A stretch of 64,000 bases of DNA from Bifidobacterium stellenboschense (GTDB lineage: Bacteria > Actinomycetota > Actinomycetes > Actinomycetales > Bifidobacteriaceae), in assembly GCF_000741785.1 (NCBI RefSeq), contig NZ_JGZP01000021.1, forward strand, positions 27,921 to 91,920, written 5' to 3'. How positions within the stretch are numbered: position 1 is the stretch's first letter; each line of letters opens with the position of its first letter. The position numbers and the translations under genes are program-made. Of this stretch, positions 1 through 8,733 are shown in pieces. The notes under the pieces are model-generated. The model had not been told where the DNA came from, did no database searches, and worked only from the letters and a program-made list of their open reading frames with translations.

Positions 1-41
1 CTCCTTCACAAATCGAGTCTCATTACCGACCATCCACTGAA

Positions 42-680
42 TCACAGCATCATGTCGCGATGCCTACGCCAATGGAACAGGCGTTCACGTTGCTTGTCGA
101 GCGCGAATCTGTCCCACCTCTGCTCTCTGGCCCAAGCGGCCATGTCGGCGAATTCGTCGGTATCCGGATCGGCTATGACCGTCATGAACCGTTCGTATCC
201 GGGGATTCCTCCGACATCCTCGGGAGGGGCGTCTCCCGCACCGTTCCATAGTTGCGGATCGTTGATTCTCGTACCGCGATAGGTTCGCACCAGTTTGACG
301 TCGTGAATCCAATAATCGCCGTAATCGTAGTAGTAGCGTGCCGTCCGCGTCTTCGGAAACGCGTCTCCCAATTCCGTTTCCCTGGATACCAACAGTTCGG
401 GGAACGGCTCCACAGGCATGAAACGCTCATACCTGCCTTCACGATATACGGGATCCTCTCCCCAAGGGTCCGGCTCCCCCATCTGGACTTGTCTACCGCC
501 CGGAAGCGTCGCACAGAAGCAGAACAGGTGAGCCCCATACCACATGAAGCACTCCTGCAATACCACGTGGAAATCGAAGAACGTCATCGAGGCGGGGACA
601 AGCACCTCACGCCAACATTCACACCCATCAAGACGCAATGAAACCCGGAATCTGAAGGCGGTGGAATCATTCGAGACCAT
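42..680 (-). CDS. plasmid pRiA4b ORF-3-like family protein
   Basis: A 212-aa protein recognised from the C-terminal pattern of the pRiA4b ORF-3 family: YYYDYGDYWIHDVKLV at about 115-130, followed by the Gly-Ala-Pro-Pro-Glu-Asp-Val-Gly-Gly-Ile-Pro-Gly-Tyr segment near 148-162. Members are small soluble proteins of unknown biochemical role, often found near mobile elements or as chromosomal singletons. The ATG at 680 is preceded by GAGGAG seven bases upstream, which supports this start. No signal peptide or membrane segment is visible. It is a monocistron, and the large repeat array lies upstream of its promoter side. Family assignment is fairly secure; function is unknown. Confidence 0.75.
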   Translation of the reverse strand: MVSNDSTAFRFRVSLRLDGCECWREVLVPASMTFFDFHVVLQECFMWYGAHLFCFCATLPGGRQVQMGEPDPWGEDPVYREGRYERFMPVEPFPELLVSRETELGDAFPKTRTARYYYDYGDYWIHDVKLVRTYRGTRINDPQLWNGAGDAPPEDVGGIPGYERFMTVIADPDTDEFADMAAWAREQRWDRFALDKQRERLFHWRRHRDMML

Positions 681-758
681 GACGGCTCCTCGTCGTGTCG
701 GCGGTGTTATCGCAAATGTAGCAGATTAGGCAAGCGGACGGTTCACGCCACGCAATCT

Positions 759-905
759 CATGTGGCTCTACATCGTTCGTGCATGGTTCGACACCGTTCC
801 TGCATGGTTTCCGGTCGCTTGTGCATGGTTCGGAGCGCAACCTGTATGGTTTGCCGCCATTACTGTAGGATCGGAGCCCCTATCTGCATGGCTCCCTCAG
901 ACAGA
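759..905 (+). repeat. left arm of 21-bp-period array (core TGCATGGTTCG)
   Basis: Six units start at 780, 801, 822, 843, 864 and 885, exactly 21 bp apart. A weaker seventh lies at 759. The conserved part is TGYATGGTT at the head of each unit, often preceded by ACC or TCC; the rest varies. The core points rightwards, toward the mirrored arm at 1003-1140. The spacing equals two helical turns, so bound proteins would lie on one face of the DNA. The period is also a multiple of three, so an open frame with Cys-Met-Val heptads runs through it, but nothing else supports a gene. Confidence 0.85.
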
Positions 906-1002
906 CGGCCTGATTCTCCGATGATGCTCGATGCCGTATCGGCCATTTTCCGCGGGTCCGCGTGATTGTCTCCACCGCCGCGACCGATCTCTTCAGCACC
1001 GC

Positions 1003-1140
1003 ACCATGCAGGTTCGACCGAAAAACCTACAGGTTCGTCCTCGAACCGTACACAACCATTGCCAAACCATACAGGTAGTCTCCCGAACCGTACAGGTCCG
1101 CTCCTGAACCATGCAGATCGCACCTCGACGACCGTGCATC
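1003..1140 (-). repeat. right arm of 21-bp-period array, inverted relative to the left arm
   Basis: Units read ACCATGCAGG or ACCGTACAGG at 1003, 1024, 1045, 1066, 1087 and 1108, again exactly 21 bp apart. A seventh, ACCGTGCATC, lies at 1131, slightly out of phase. These are the reverse complement of the left-arm core, so both arms point toward a roughly 100-bp centre (906-1002). The array ends about 85 bp before the sensor kinase start. It fills the only large gap in this part of the window and is the obvious candidate control region for the kinase operon. Confidence 0.85.
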
Positions 1141-1225
1141 CCGTGTATTCCGTCGTGCATCTCCTTTCCCGGCTCATCCTCAGGCATGATGGCGAGGGAA
1201 CCCGCCCCGCGATAGCCTTGGGCGT

Positions 1226-3715
1226 ATGGGTGTTGTGATGGGACGTATCGTAGCGTGGGGCCGCTCGCATGTGCTGGTCGTGGATGCGTTGCTCGCGGCG
1301 GCGATGGCGGGGTTCTGCCTGCTGCTGACGGGCGACACCGACCCGGGCACCGTCCCGGAGCTGTTGTTCCCCGCGACCATGCATGCCATGCAGGTATGGT
1401 CAATCGCCATACTCGTGCCGGCGGCGATGCGTCGGTGGCGGCCCGAGATGGCCGCATGGCTGTTCGTCGCGCTGTGCGCGGCCCATCTCGTGTTCGGCCC
1501 TGCGGTCGCGTACACAGATCTCGTTTCCCTGCTGATGCTGTATTCGGTGTTGCTGCACGGCGATCCGCGCCACGCCCCGCGTTTCATCATCGCCGCGTTC
1601 GTAATGGGTGCGGTCGCTTCCCTCGCCTGGTCGCTGGCGTTCAATCTAGGACCGTTGCTCAACGGGGCAGGAGGTCCGGCCGCCTGGCCGCCGACGGCAT
1701 CGTCCACGCCGACGTGCCGTTCGTCGACCAGCGGCGTGTTCGGCGCGCAATCGGCGAGCTGTGCCGGCAGGATCGCGATTGACGCGGGACTCCTGCTCCT
1801 GCTTGTAGCGGCGTGTCTGGCCAGCGTGATCATCATGGCGTTCTGGCAGCGTGCTCGGCTGGCCACGCTCAGGGCCATTCGCGAGCGCAACGAGTCGATC
1901 GCCGCACGCGAGGTCGAGGAGACGCGCATCGCACGGCTGGCAGAACGCGCCCGCATCGCCCGCGATATGCACGATGTGGTGGCGCATACCCTATCGACGA
2001 TCATCGTCCAGTCGGATGGGGGACGGTACGCCGGCGCGCACGATCTCGCCGTGGCGAAACGTACGATGACGACGATTCGCCGCGAGGCGGCGCACGCCCA
2101 ACGCGACATGCACCGCCTGTTCGACGTGTTCGGCGGACGGGCGGGCACCGGCTACGCGGATATCCCCGACCTGTTCGACGGCCATCCGCCGGTCGTGCGT
2201 CACGTGCGCGGCGACGCGCGTCCGGATCGTCTCTCCCCCGATGCGGACACCGCCGTGTTCCGTCTCGTGCAGGAATCGTTGTCCAACGTGCGCAGGCATG
2301 CGGGCGACGGCGCCCATGTGACGATGGACGAGACCTGGGGGTCGGATTCGCTGGAGGTGGTCATCCATGACGACGGCGTGGGAGCGTCCTCCGCCGTCGA
2401 CGGCCATGCGCCCGGATATGGTCTGGTCGGCATGCGCGAGCGCATCGTCGCGACGGGAGGCGGCATCGAGGCCGGACCGTCGCCCGCAGGCGGGTTCACG
2501 GTCGCCGCGACGGTTCCGCTGCTGCCTGACCGCCGCTCCTCCCCCGACCGTTCCGGCCGTCCCACCCACGTCGGTTCCGTCGGCTCCGTCGATTCCGCGA
2601 GGCCCGACGACGCCGTGCCGGAGATCCTGTCGAAGCTGCACGCCGGCCTGTCGTCGCTGCGCTCCCGCCTGTCCGGCATCGATGTGGGTTCCGATGGCGA
2701 CGCGTCCGCCGGCGTGGCGCGTGGGTCGCGCATCGGACGGGTGGCGTGGTGGACCGAACGGCATTATCTGCTCATGGACATGCTGGCCGCGGTGCTGCTG
2801 ACGCTCATGTTCCGCTCTGCGACGTTCAACGATTCGGGACTGGCCTCCGCCACGTTCGCCTCGCTGCCGGCGAGGCGCGCGGTCGCCGTGGCCGTGACGG
2901 CCGCCCTGCTCGCGCCGTACGCGTTCCGCCGCCGGTTCCCGGAGTCGGCCGCCCTGGCGATGGCGGTCATGTCCGCCGTGGAGTTGCTGTTCGCCCCCTC
3001 GATGCTCGCCGTGAACGTGTTCGCGTTGGCGTCGGTGTATTCGGCGGTGTTGTACGGGCACGACAGGGCCTGGCGCTGGGTGTTGTGTTGCGCGGCGTTC
3101 GATTCGTGGCTGTTCGGGGCGCGGTTCGTGGCCGGACGGGCCGGCTATGATTCGCTTGTTCACGCGCTGCTGCGGGGTGATGGCGGCAAGCCGGCCTGGG
3201 AGGTGGCGCTCGGCGGGCTGCTGGCCGGCGGCGTGATGTTGTTGTTGTGTTTGGCGTGCATGGCGATGGCCGCGTGGCGTCGTTCGAGCGGCTCCGATGT
3301 GTTGGTGCTGCGCCAGCGCGAGGAGGCGCTGCGCGCCGAGGAGGATCGTCGGAAGGTGCTTGCGGCGAGTATGGAACGCGAACGCATCGGCGCCGCCATG
3401 CGTTCCGAGGTCGCGGCGACGCTCGACACGGTCATCGACCGCGCCGACGAAGGACTGGCGATGCTCGATGGGAAGCCCGCGCCTTCGCCGGAACGCATCG
3501 CCGCATCGTTCGCCGGCATCGGCGCGCAGGGGCGCGAGGCGTTGGCGCACATGCGCGGGCTGCTCGCCGTGCTGCGCGAGACCGGATTCAGCGATGCGAC
3601 GCACGAACATGCCGAAGCGGATATGCTGCTCACCCCGATGGCGCCGTTGGACGACCAATTGGGCAGGCGTTCGGGCGAACGGGAGAACGGTCGACTCCGG
3701 GATGGATGTGACTGA
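1226..3715 (+). CDS. sensor histidine kinase with two tandem kinase modules, the second degenerate
   Basis: An 829-aa membrane kinase of the HisKA_3/NarL-partner type. Module one has several membrane segments (about 10-215), then a dimerisation/phosphoacceptor helix with His249 in RDMHDVVAHTL. Its ATPase domain has an N box (QESLSNVRRHAG, about 347-358), DDGVGAS and GYGLVGMRERI. Module two starts near 510 with a second hydrophobic block and a second helix, ERERIGAAMRSEVAATL (about 716-732). This aligns with the first but has Arg where the phosphoacceptor His should be, and no ATPase domain follows. A regulator gene begins 96 bp downstream, so the two form a two-component pair. The start could also be the in-frame ATG at 1238. 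Confidence 0.85.
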   Translation: MGVVMGRIVAWGRSHVLVVDALLAAAMAGFCLLLTGDTDPGTVPELLFPATMHAMQVWSIAILVPAAMRRWRPEMAAWLFVALCAAHLVFGPAVAYTDLVSLLMLYSVLLHGDPRHAPRFIIAAFVMGAVASLAWSLAFNLGPLLNGAGGPAAWPPTASSTPTCRSSTSGVFGAQSASCAGRIAIDAGLLLLLVAACLASVIIMAFWQRARLATLRAIRERNESIAAREVEETRIARLAERARIARDMHDVVAHTLSTIIVQSDGGRYAGAHDLAVAKRTMTTIRREAAHAQRDMHRLFDVFGGRAGTGYADIPDLFDGHPPVVRHVRGDARPDRLSPDADTAVFRLVQESLSNVRRHAGDGAHVTMDETWGSDSLEVVIHDDGVGASSAVDGHAPGYGLVGMRERIVATGGGIEAGPSPAGGFTVAATVPLLPDRRSSPDRSGRPTHVGSVGSVDSARPDDAVPEILSKLHAGLSSLRSRLSGIDVGSDGDASAGVARGSRIGRVAWWTERHYLLMDMLAAVLLTLMFRSATFNDSGLASATFASLPARRAVAVAVTAALLAPYAFRRRFPESAALAMAVMSAVELLFAPSMLAVNVFALASVYSAVLYGHDRAWRWVLCCAAFDSWLFGARFVAGRAGYDSLVHALLRGDGGKPAWEVALGGLLAGGVMLLLCLACMAMAAWRRSSGSDVLVLRQREEALRAEEDRRKVLAASMERERIGAAMRSEVAATLDTVIDRADEGLAMLDGKPAPSPERIAASFAGIGAQGREALAHMRGLLAVLRETGFSDATHEHAEADMLLTPMAPLDDQLGRRSGERENGRLRDGCD

Positions 3716-3811
3716 TCCAATCGACCCGGGGAGGAATCGGGGACCGAAACAGCCCTCCGTATACCCTCCGACCGCCCGCCGGATTCGGGACACCGGGTAG
3801 GGTGGTTCGGT

Positions 3812-4660
3812 ATGAGTGGGAACGACAGGATTCGAGTGGTCATCGCCGACGATCAGGAGCTGGTGAGGGCCGGGTTCGCCATGGTCATCGGCTCGCAGCC
3901 GGACATGGACGTGGTCGGGCAGGCCGGCGACGGCGGCCGCGCCGTGGCGTTGGCCGAACGGCTGCACCCAGACGTGGTGCTGATGGACGTGCGCATGCCC
4001 GGCATGGACGGCATCGAGGCCACGCGTCGCATCATCAGCACCGACACCAGCACCGACACCGATGATGCCGGCGCCGTGGCGGGTTCCGGCACGTCCGACG
4101 CCGGCGACGAGACTCCGCGAGCGCATGCGACGCGCGTAATCATCCTGACGACGTTCGATCTGGACGAATATGTGATGGCGGCGATCAACGCCGGAGCCTC
4201 GGGGTTCCTGTTGAAGGATACGGAACCGGAGACGCTGCTCAATTCGATCCGCACCGTGTTCCGCGGGGACGCGGTCATCGCGCCGTCCGCGACGAAACGG
4301 CTCATCGAGAGGATGTTCGCTGATGGTCGGGCGTCGGGCCCCGCGACCGGCACCGCCGCGGCCGACCATGCCTCGGCCGGCTCCCAGACGCCCGACGACT
4401 CCGACGGGTCCGACGCCTCCAATGGTTCCGACGCCCATGCGCGCCCCGTCTACACCGATCCGGAACTGGAACTGCTCACCGACCGTGAACGCGAGGTGCT
4501 GGTGGAGGTCGCCCACGGTCTGAGCAATCAGGAGATCGCCGACAAGCTGTTCATCAGCCTGCCGACCGTGAAGACCCATGTGGCGCATATCCTCGCCAAG
4601 ATCAACGCGCGTGACCGCGTGCAGGCGGTGGTGTTCGCCTATGACAACCGGCTGGTGTGA
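3812..4660 (+). CDS. NarL/FixJ-family response regulator
   Basis: A 282-aa regulator: an N-terminal receiver with acidic pair DD at 13-14, phosphoacceptor Asp59 (VVLMDVRMPG), the switch Thr in ILTTFD and the conserved Lys in FLLKD. A C-terminal LuxR-type helix-turn-helix follows (LLTDREREVLVEVAHGLSNQ onward, about 220-280). It lies directly downstream of the tandem kinase and is almost certainly its partner. Oddities: a low-complexity Ser/Thr/Asp/Gly insert of about 30 residues inside the receiver (about 75-108) and a second acidic linker before the DNA-binding domain make it longer than the usual 210-220 aa. The convergent ABC exporter is the natural target candidate, by position only. Confidence 0.92.
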   Translation: MSGNDRIRVVIADDQELVRAGFAMVIGSQPDMDVVGQAGDGGRAVALAERLHPDVVLMDVRMPGMDGIEATRRIISTDTSTDTDDAGAVAGSGTSDAGDETPRAHATRVIILTTFDLDEYVMAAINAGASGFLLKDTEPETLLNSIRTVFRGDAVIAPSATKRLIERMFADGRASGPATGTAAADHASAGSQTPDDSDGSDASNGSDAHARPVYTDPELELLTDREREVLVEVAHGLSNQEIADKLFISLPTVKTHVAHILAKINARDRVQAVVFAYDNRLV

Positions 4661-4730
4661 GCGATTGGCCGGTGCGGACGAATCGGCGGCATGACGCGCC
4701 GGGAAGACGCTACGAGGCGAACGACGAACG

Positions 4731-4762
4731 GCCGGGCGACCCATAGCTATGGGTCGCCCGGC
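4731..4762. terminator. perfect 32-bp palindrome between convergent genes
   Basis: GCCGGGCGACCCATAG is followed immediately by its exact complement, giving a 16-bp stem with no unpaired spacer. It sits between the ends of the regulator gene (4660) and the permease gene (4778), the normal place for a bidirectional terminator. T-runs on either side are weak. Confidence 0.7.
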
Positions 4763-4777
4763 GGCTCCGGTTTCCCG

Positions 4778-7471
4778 TCAGGCTTCGGCTAGCGCCTCGA
4801 CGGGCGGGGTGTTCGCGGCGCGGCGCGCGGGCAGGAGACTGGCAAGAAGGGCGGCGAGCGCCGAGACCGCGAGGACGGCGCCGTTGGTCTTCCATGCGAA
4901 GGGCATGGCGACGGTGCCGTAGAGGCTGAACACCATGTAGGAGCCGAGCCATCCGAACAGGGTACCGATCGTTACGCCGGCCACACCGGAGACGAGCGAG
5001 AGCAGGAGCGCTTCGACGGCGAGGGACCGGCGCAGTTGGCCGCGGGTCATGCCGATGGCGCGCAGGGTGGCGGATTCGCGGGTGCGTTCGATGACGGACA
5101 GGCTGAGCGTGTTGGCCACGCCGATGAGGGCGATGAGCACGGCGACGGCGATGAGACCGACGAGCAGGGCCATCATGGCGTCGATGCTGGTGTCCCACAT
5201 ATTGCGTTCGGCGATGGGGCCGGTGACGTTGGCGTCGGGTGTGGCGTTCAGGGCTTCACGGACTCCGTCGATGATGCCGGCGACGCCGTTGGGGTTGGCG
5301 TCCGGGTCGGCGGTCATGAGGAGGATGCGCCCCTGTTCGGGCAGGTCGCCGTCGGCGAAGTGGCTGGCGGTAACGAAGGCGACGGCGTCGTAGACGGAGG
5401 AGACGCGCCGGTAGTCGGCCTGGACGACGGTGAGATCGAGTCCGGACACGCCCGCGGTCGCGGCGGGATTGGTGACATCGTTGCCGGCGGCGACGTCCGT
5501 GGCGGTGAGATCGGCCGTGTGGGTGCGGCCGAAGTCGATGCCGGCACCGCCGAAGTCCTGCCGGGGCATGAGGATGTCGCGGTCGCTCAGGGTGACGCCG
5601 GTCAGGTCGGCGTGCATGACCTTCGCGAGGCTGTCGACGCCGGGGACGCCGACGATGAGGACGTCGAGGCCGTGGCCTTGGTCGTCGGTGACGTGGCGCA
5701 GGGCAGTCGGCGCGTCTAGGACGCGTCCGACGCCTTTGACGTGGCGTACCTGCCGGCTCTGTTCCTCGGTCATGCCGGTGCCGGTGGCGATCATGTCGAC
5801 GCTGTAGCGTGTGGCGAGCGCGTCGGCCATGGTGGTTTTGGCGCTGGCGGCGCCGGTGGCGATGGCGGAGACGAGGGTGATGCCGATGAGGAGGGCGGCG
5901 CCGGTGGAGGCGATCCTGCGCGGGTTCTTCTGGATGTTGGCGTGGGCGATGGCGGCGCTGGGGCCGGTCGCAGCGGCGAGCGCGCCGGCGCCGCGCATGA
6001 GGGCGGGCATCCAGTGGACGGCGGAGATGATGAGCGCGATGAACGTGAGCGCGCATCCTCCCATGGTGGCGAGCAGGACGGCGGGATAATGGTCGTCGAC
6101 GAGGGATGCGTGTCCGGTGGCGGACAGGCGCGTCTGCCATGTGCCAAACGCGCATAACGCGATGCCGACGACGAGCATGATGGCGGAGAGGACGGCACGT
6201 GCGCGTCCGCGATGTGCGGTTTCGGTCAGTTCGATGGGACGCAGCGCTTCGAGCGGCGTGACCGAGGTGGCGGCGTGTGCGGGGCCCAACGAGGCGATGA
6301 CGGTCATGAACAGGCCGAAGGCGACGGGTACGGCGATGACGGGCCATGTGACGATGAGGCGCATGGGCGCTCCGGTGGTCTTCATGACGCCGGTGGCGCA
6401 CAGCAGTGCCATGAGTCCGATGCCGAGCATGACGCCGAGCAGGGAGGCGATGAGGCCGAGGATTCCGGCCTCGCAGAGGACGGACGCGTACAGTTGTCGG
6501 CGGTCGGCGCCGATGGCGCGCAGCAGGGCGAGGATGCGGCGGCGCTGGGCGACGAGCACCTGGAACGTGTTGGCGATGACGAGCGCAGCGACGAGCAGGG
6601 CGAGTACGCCGAAGCTCATGAGGAACGTGGTGACGACGCTGGTGCCGTTGGCGCTGAGGGATTCCACGGCGAGCCGGTTTGCCTCGTCGCGGTCCACGAG
6701 CCGGCTGTACCGGGGCAGGAGACGCCTGATGGCGGCCGTGTCGGCGTGGGCGTCGAGGTCGAGGTAGACGGAGGTGGCGTTGACCTGGTCGAAGTCGGCG
6801 ACGCCGTTGACATAGGCCATGAGATCATCGGAGAGGATGGAGGCGCCGCCGTCGTACGCGTAGGCGCCGTTGGGGTCGTCGGTCAGACCAGTCACGCGCG
6901 CTTCGACGCCGGCGGTGATGTTCCGGTTTCCGCCGGTATCCCCGCTGTCAGTACCTCCGCCGCCGGTGTTCGAGCGGGGCGTGACCCGTACCGTGTCGCC
7001 CACATGCAGGCCGAGTTGTCCGGCGACATGTTCGGGCAGGGCGATCCCATGGCCATCGATGGGTCGCTCGCCGTGCGTGACGGTCACGGGCAGCAGGCTC
7101 GTCTCACCCGTGTTGATGGCGTAGCCGGTGGCGTGGCGGGTGCCGTGGGACAGTCCGATGGTGGCGGATGTGACGGCGCGTGCGCCTTCGACGCCTTCGA
7201 CGGCGCGCATGCGGTCGAGATGGTAGTCGGCCACGGTGCGCGAGTACGCCTCGTCGCTCTGCCTGTCGGTGGGATGTTCGGGCAGGTCGGTCAGGACCAT
7301 CGCATCCGCTCCGGCGTAGATGGCGGTCTGCTGGCGGATGAGGGAGTCGTTCATGGCGTTGCCGAACAGGAACGTGGAGGCGATGAACGCGGTGCCGATG
7401 AGCACGGCGATGCCGGCGGGGATGAGCATGCGGGCGGTTGCGCGCATGAGGTTCACGGTGATGCGGAACAT
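4778..7471 (-). CDS. FtsX-like ABC transporter permease (MacB/LolCE type)
   Basis: An 897-aa permease with the double FtsX layout typical of Gram-positive exporters. There is an N-terminal membrane anchor (about 12-34), a large extracytoplasmic domain, a first group of membrane helices (FLMSFGVLALLVAALVIA), a central hydrophobic block, a second extracytoplasmic domain and a C-terminal FtsX group (MALLVGLIAVAVLIALIGVA). The sequence ends shortly after the ARRAANTPPVEAL motif common in the family. The ATG at 7471 has AAGGA seven bases upstream and is preferred over the longer open frame. The ATPase gene lies immediately upstream, 31 bp away, so the two form one operon. The substrate (peptide, antibiotic or lipid) cannot be told. 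Confidence 0.92.
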   Translation of the reverse strand: MFRITVNLMRATARMLIPAGIAVLIGTAFIASTFLFGNAMNDSLIRQQTAIYAGADAMVLTDLPEHPTDRQSDEAYSRTVADYHLDRMRAVEGVEGARAVTSATIGLSHGTRHATGYAINTGETSLLPVTVTHGERPIDGHGIALPEHVAGQLGLHVGDTVRVTPRSNTGGGGTDSGDTGGNRNITAGVEARVTGLTDDPNGAYAYDGGASILSDDLMAYVNGVADFDQVNATSVYLDLDAHADTAAIRRLLPRYSRLVDRDEANRLAVESLSANGTSVVTTFLMSFGVLALLVAALVIANTFQVLVAQRRRILALLRAIGADRRQLYASVLCEAGILGLIASLLGVMLGIGLMALLCATGVMKTTGAPMRLIVTWPVIAVPVAFGLFMTVIASLGPAHAATSVTPLEALRPIELTETAHRGRARAVLSAIMLVVGIALCAFGTWQTRLSATGHASLVDDHYPAVLLATMGGCALTFIALIISAVHWMPALMRGAGALAAATGPSAAIAHANIQKNPRRIASTGAALLIGITLVSAIATGAASAKTTMADALATRYSVDMIATGTGMTEEQSRQVRHVKGVGRVLDAPTALRHVTDDQGHGLDVLIVGVPGVDSLAKVMHADLTGVTLSDRDILMPRQDFGGAGIDFGRTHTADLTATDVAAGNDVTNPAATAGVSGLDLTVVQADYRRVSSVYDAVAFVTASHFADGDLPEQGRILLMTADPDANPNGVAGIIDGVREALNATPDANVTGPIAERNMWDTSIDAMMALLVGLIAVAVLIALIGVANTLSLSVIERTRESATLRAIGMTRGQLRRSLAVEALLLSLVSGVAGVTIGTLFGWLGSYMVFSLYGTVAMPFAWKTNGAVLAVSALAALLASLLPARRAANTPPVEALAEA

Positions 7472-7502
7472 GGGTTGTCCTTGCTTGCGTGGGTCGGTTC
7501 GG

Positions 7503-8375
7503 TCAGCGGGCGTGGCGGCGGGAGCCGGCACGGTGCGCGCCGGCGTGGGCGGCGGCATGGGTGCCTCGGATTGTGGAGGGCCGCCGCGGCGGTGCCGGCG
7601 GTTCGGTGGCCTCCGATCGCTCTTCGGCGGCAATCGCGGCTTGGCGTTCCGCCATGAGCAGCCGGTTCATGCGGTCGGCGGTGGGGTGGGGTTCGTCGGC
7701 GACGATGCGGCCGTCGGCGAACACGATGGCGCGGTCGGCGTATGAGGCGGCGACGGCGTCGTGCGTGACCATGATGATGGTCTGGCCGAGCTCGTCGACG
7801 GAACGTCTGAGAAACGCGAGCGTTTCGGCGCTGGACACGGAGTCGAGGTTGCCGGTGGGTTCGTCGGCGAACACGAGGGAGGGTTTGGTGATGAGCGCGC
7901 GGGCGATGGCGACGCGCTGCTGCTGGCCTCCGGACAGCTCGTTCGGACGGTGGTCCAGGCGTCGGCCGAGTCCCAGCGTGGTGACGAGCAGGTCGAACCA
8001 TGCGCGGTCCGGTTTGGCGCCGGCGAGCGTCAACGGCATGAGGATGTTCTGTTCGGCGGTGAACATCGGCAGCAGGTTGAAGCTTTGGAAGATGAAGCCG
8101 ATGCGGTCGCGGCGCAGCAGGGTGAGCTGCCTGTCGTCCATGCGGGTCAGGTCGCGGCCTTCGAAGATGACGTGGCCGCCGGTCGCCGAGTCGAGTCCGG
8201 CGAGCGTGTGCATGAGCGTGGATTTGCCGGAGCCGGACGGTCCCATGATCGCGGTGAACCGTCCTTGTTCGAAGCTCGCGTCCACGCCGCGCAGCGCGTG
8301 CACGACGTTGTCGCCTTCGCCGTAGTCCTTGGTCAGTCGGATCGCCCGGATGGCGGAAGTCGCGGTCTCGTCCAT
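7503..8375 (-). CDS. ABC transporter ATP-binding protein (MacB/LolD type)
   Basis: A 290-aa ATPase partner of the adjacent FtsX-like permease. Walker A is GPSGSGKST (45-53), the Q loop FIFQSFNLLP (about 95-104), the signature LSGGQQQR (147-154), Walker B LVFADEP (167-173), and the D loop and switch His (VTHD) follow. The Arg/Ala/Pro-rich C-terminal tail of about 70 residues is unusual for the family and probably disordered. An in-frame GTG at 8429 would add 18 residues, but the ATG at 8375 has GGGAG behind it and gives the usual family N terminus. Confidence 0.92.
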   Translation of the reverse strand: MDETATSAIRAIRLTKDYGEGDNVVHALRGVDASFEQGRFTAIMGPSGSGKSTLMHTLAGLDSATGGHVIFEGRDLTRMDDRQLTLLRRDRIGFIFQSFNLLPMFTAEQNILMPLTLAGAKPDRAWFDLLVTTLGLGRRLDHRPNELSGGQQQRVAIARALITKPSLVFADEPTGNLDSVSSAETLAFLRRSVDELGQTIIMVTHDAVAASYADRAIVFADGRIVADEPHPTADRMNRLLMAERQAAIAAEERSEATEPPAPPRRPSTIRGTHAAAHAGAHRAGSRRHAR

Positions 8376-8583
8376 GTCGTTGCTCCCATATGTCGGGCCG
8401 GGCACCTCGCCCGGCGTATGGGTCTCCACGATATGGGTGTTGTCCCACGCGCCCCATCGTGCGCGGGGATGGTTCCGGCTTGGTGCGCGTCATCCCTGAG
8501 GATGATGCGCGGGCAGGGCCGGTGCCCGGACGCACCGTGTCCTGCCCATATCGTCTCGATGCGCGTCGTCGCGCAACGCAAAG

Positions 8584-8619
8584 GGGCGGTGCACGACGTG
8601 GAATCGTCGTACACCGCCC
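8584..8619 (-). terminator. terminator downstream of metY
   Basis: GGGCGGTG pairs with CACCGCCC, and after one mismatch ACGACG pairs with CGTCGT, around a six-base loop. On the minus strand it follows metY and is trailed by CTTTGCG, so the U-tract is poor. It is the only clear structure in the 358-bp gap 8376-8733. The promoter of the ABC operon should lie in the rest of that gap, but no convincing promoter boxes were seen. Confidence 0.6.
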
Positions 8620-8733
8620 TTGCCGGGTTTGCCGCCCGGGAGCCTTCCCTGAAGAATCACCCACCGTCACATCGCCGCGTCATGACCCGTGGCGACGCCC
8701 CTTCATACGGATGGGGGTTCCCTCATGCGCGGC

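Noticed and set aside
762..1140. CRISPR array or heptad-repeat protein
   Set aside because: Repeat units are 21 bp with no spacers and no cas genes. The Cys-Met-Val heptads follow from the period being a multiple of three, and the aligned codons change amino acid freely.
1991..4744. Long Arg/His/Gly-rich minus-strand frame over the tandem kinase and its regulator
   Set aside because: Composition is that of a shadow frame and the plus strand has clear kinase and regulator motifs.
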